Position numbers and translations under genes: made by a program
Source: Pythium myriotylum
Taxonomy: Eukaryota > Oomycota > Peronosporomycetes > Pythiales > Pythiaceae
Length of the DNA stretch: 64,000 nucleotides
Reading direction: 5' to 3'
Assembly (NCBI GenBank): GCA_023091665.1
Contig: JALJCQ010000004.1
Location: forward strand, 2,666,001-2,730,000
The notes under the pieces: generated by a model
Database searches by the model: none
What the model was told of the DNA's origin: nothing
The model's input: the letters and a program-made list of their open reading frames with translations, nothing else
Shown here: positions 62,759 through 64,000 of the stretch, piece by piece
Layout of the letters: the number at the start of each line of letters is the position of its first letter
Position numbering within the stretch: the stretch's first letter is position 1

Positions 62759-64000
62759 ATGGCCACCAGGCACGACGCGCATTTGCAACCAGAGTCGGGC
62801 GACGGATACGCCCCGCTGGAGTCGCCGGTTCCGACTGCCGAGCCAGTCGACCACTGGAAAGATGACCTCACCAACCCGCTCGACCGTGTGAGCTGGCTCA
62901 ACCAGTTCACGCTCTGGTGGGTCAATGCGTCGGTGCGCCGCGGATACAAGAAGCCGCTTGAAGAAGACGAGGTCTGGGAGCTACCGACCAACGACAAGGC
63001 GACGGTTCTCCAGCAGCGATTCGATGAGTTTTATGAGGAGACCGCGGCTCAGCATCGTAGCACTGGCCAAGTCACCCCTCCACCAGTCTACAAGGCCATG
63101 TGGAAGTCGACCAAGGATAAGATGGGCCTCGCGTTCGGACTCCAGCTACTCGGATCGGCTGCCAATCTGCTGCAGCCACTGCTCATTAAGGCCATCCTCC
63201 AGAACCTTCGCGGCGAAGACGACTTGTTCGGCATCTCGTCTGGATACACGCTCGCTGCGCTCTTGGCAGTTGTCGCTTTCGTCGCTGTGCAATCGCTTGA
63301 CTTTGGTTCGCATCTCACCTACCGAGCTGGTCTTAACGCTCGCATGATCGTCGTCAACAGCGTCTACCAAAAGCTGCTCCGGCTGTCCTCATCAGCCCGC
63401 CTTACCATGAACAGCGGAGACATCATCACACTCGCAGGCGTCGACAGCGACCGACTTTTCGAGGCGTATGCCATTGGCATGTGGGCCGTCATCTCTCCCA
63501 TTGTCGTACTCTCGGCTTGTCTGCTAATGGGGTACCTCATGAGTGTCGCTGTGGCCGCATCTGCTGCAGTCGTCTCTTGTTGCATCCTTACATTCGCCGT
63601 CACCAACTCCCGCAAGATCGGCATGACGCGCCGTCGGATCCTTGGTGTTGCAGGCGAGCGTGTCAAAGTGACCAACGAAGTACTTCAGGGCATTCACGTT
63701 GTCAAGATGTACGCGTGGGAAGCGTCTATCGCTGCGCGAGTAGCTGAAGTCCGTGGGCGGGAAGTGAAGCTGCTGCGCCGGTACGACTACCTGCGCATGA
63801 CCAACCTCATAGTGCTCACATACGCGCAGAGCATCCTCACAGCCGTGGGGTTGATCGTGTACGTGTATGAAGGTAACAAGCTGACAGTGTCGACGTCGTT
63901 CGCGTTCCTGGCGCTCGTCAATGCTTGTGGTCGGCCGTTTTCCATCTTCTCCAACGCTGTGGTCTTCAGCTCGGAAGGTTGGGCTTCGTTGAAACGCATC
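62759..64000 (+). CDS. ABC transporter, ABCC/MRP type, 5' part (runs off the window)
   Basis: The ATG at 62759 begins an open frame of 414 codons that reaches the window end without stop or intron. Residues 40-90 hold the ABCC-type lead-in (NPLDRVSWLNQFTLWWVNA, KPLEEDEVWELP). About 115-414 is the first transmembrane domain, with signature stretches YRAGLNARMIVVNSVYQKLL, SGDIITLAGVDSDRLFEA and NEVLQGIHVVKMYAWE, typical of multidrug-resistance-associated exporters. The nucleotide-binding domains must lie beyond 64000. It would export conjugated or amphipathic compounds, probably at the plasma membrane or vacuole. Confidence 0.9.
   Translation, partial: MATRHDAHLQPESGDGYAPLESPVPTAEPVDHWKDDLTNPLDRVSWLNQFTLWWVNASVRRGYKKPLEEDEVWELPTNDKATVLQQRFDEFYEETAAQHRSTGQVTPPPVYKAMWKSTKDKMGLAFGLQLLGSAANLLQPLLIKAILQNLRGEDDLFGISSGYTLAALLAVVAFVAVQSLDFGSHLTYRAGLNARMIVVNSVYQKLLRLSSSARLTMNSGDIITLAGVDSDRLFEAYAIGMWAVISPIVVLSACLLMGYLMSVAVAASAAVVSCCILTFAVTNSRKIGMTRRRILGVAGERVKVTNEVLQGIHVVKMYAWEASIAARVAEVRGREVKLLRRYDYLRMTNLIVLTYAQSILTAVGLIVYVYEGNKLTVSTSFAFLALVNACGRPFSIFSNAVVFSSEGWASLKRI

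Overview
The window looks like nuclear DNA of a flagellated plant-pathogen-type oomycete, Phytophthora-like. Coding is GC-rich at third positions, introns are short (about 59-69 nt, GT...AG). Several predicted start regions carry a match to the oomycete 16-nt core promoter. The gene content also fits: a Crinkler-type NTPase/nuclease gene, hAT transposon debris, secreted trypsins and intraflagellar-transport protein IFT139, which implies zoospores. The species cannot be fixed from sequence alone.

Positions 0.8-26.6 kb hold the most unusual feature: 13 temptin-domain genes in head-to-tail orientation, one broken by a frameshift. Each encodes a signal peptide, a compact domain with a (Y/F)VxRxPNG start, an EF-hand-like loop ([12 protein letters not shown]) and a GDPCC motif, then a Thr/Pro/Ser-rich stalk. 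The first six end in long Pro-Thr repeats or a short hydrophilic tail; those from 11.3 kb onward mostly end in a hydrophobic GPI-like tail. A 14th, divergent copy lies at 50.4-51.0 kb on the other strand. The array is interrupted by a hAT-transposase remnant (12.3-13.0 kb), a Tup1-type corepressor gene (14.4-16.4 kb), a 2.9-kb element with about 125-bp terminal inverted repeats enclosing a frameshifted Crinkler-like gene (17.05-19.93 kb), and a four-exon coiled-coil gene (24.4-25.9 kb) whose 3' end was duplicated together with a temptin gene.

Positions 26.8-50.1 kb are mostly conserved genes: a 1275-residue ankyrin protein, a small LYRM9-like gene, a 13-exon nucleotide-transporter/HEAT/cyclic-nucleotide-binding fusion, a secreted Thr/Pro-rich protein, an unrecognised coiled-coil protein, exportin-T, a WW/zinc-finger protein and IFT139.

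Positions 50.4-64.0 kb hold the outlying temptin, three trypsin-like serine proteases, a transporter fragment, a signal-peptide-peptidase-like protease and the 5' part of an ABCC transporter. Two trypsin genes are identical and lie in arms of a 1627-bp inverted duplication around a 625-bp spacer. The secreted genes (temptins, trypsins, Thr/Pro-rich protein) would all act at the cell surface or outside it, whereas the genes between them are ordinary housekeeping functions.
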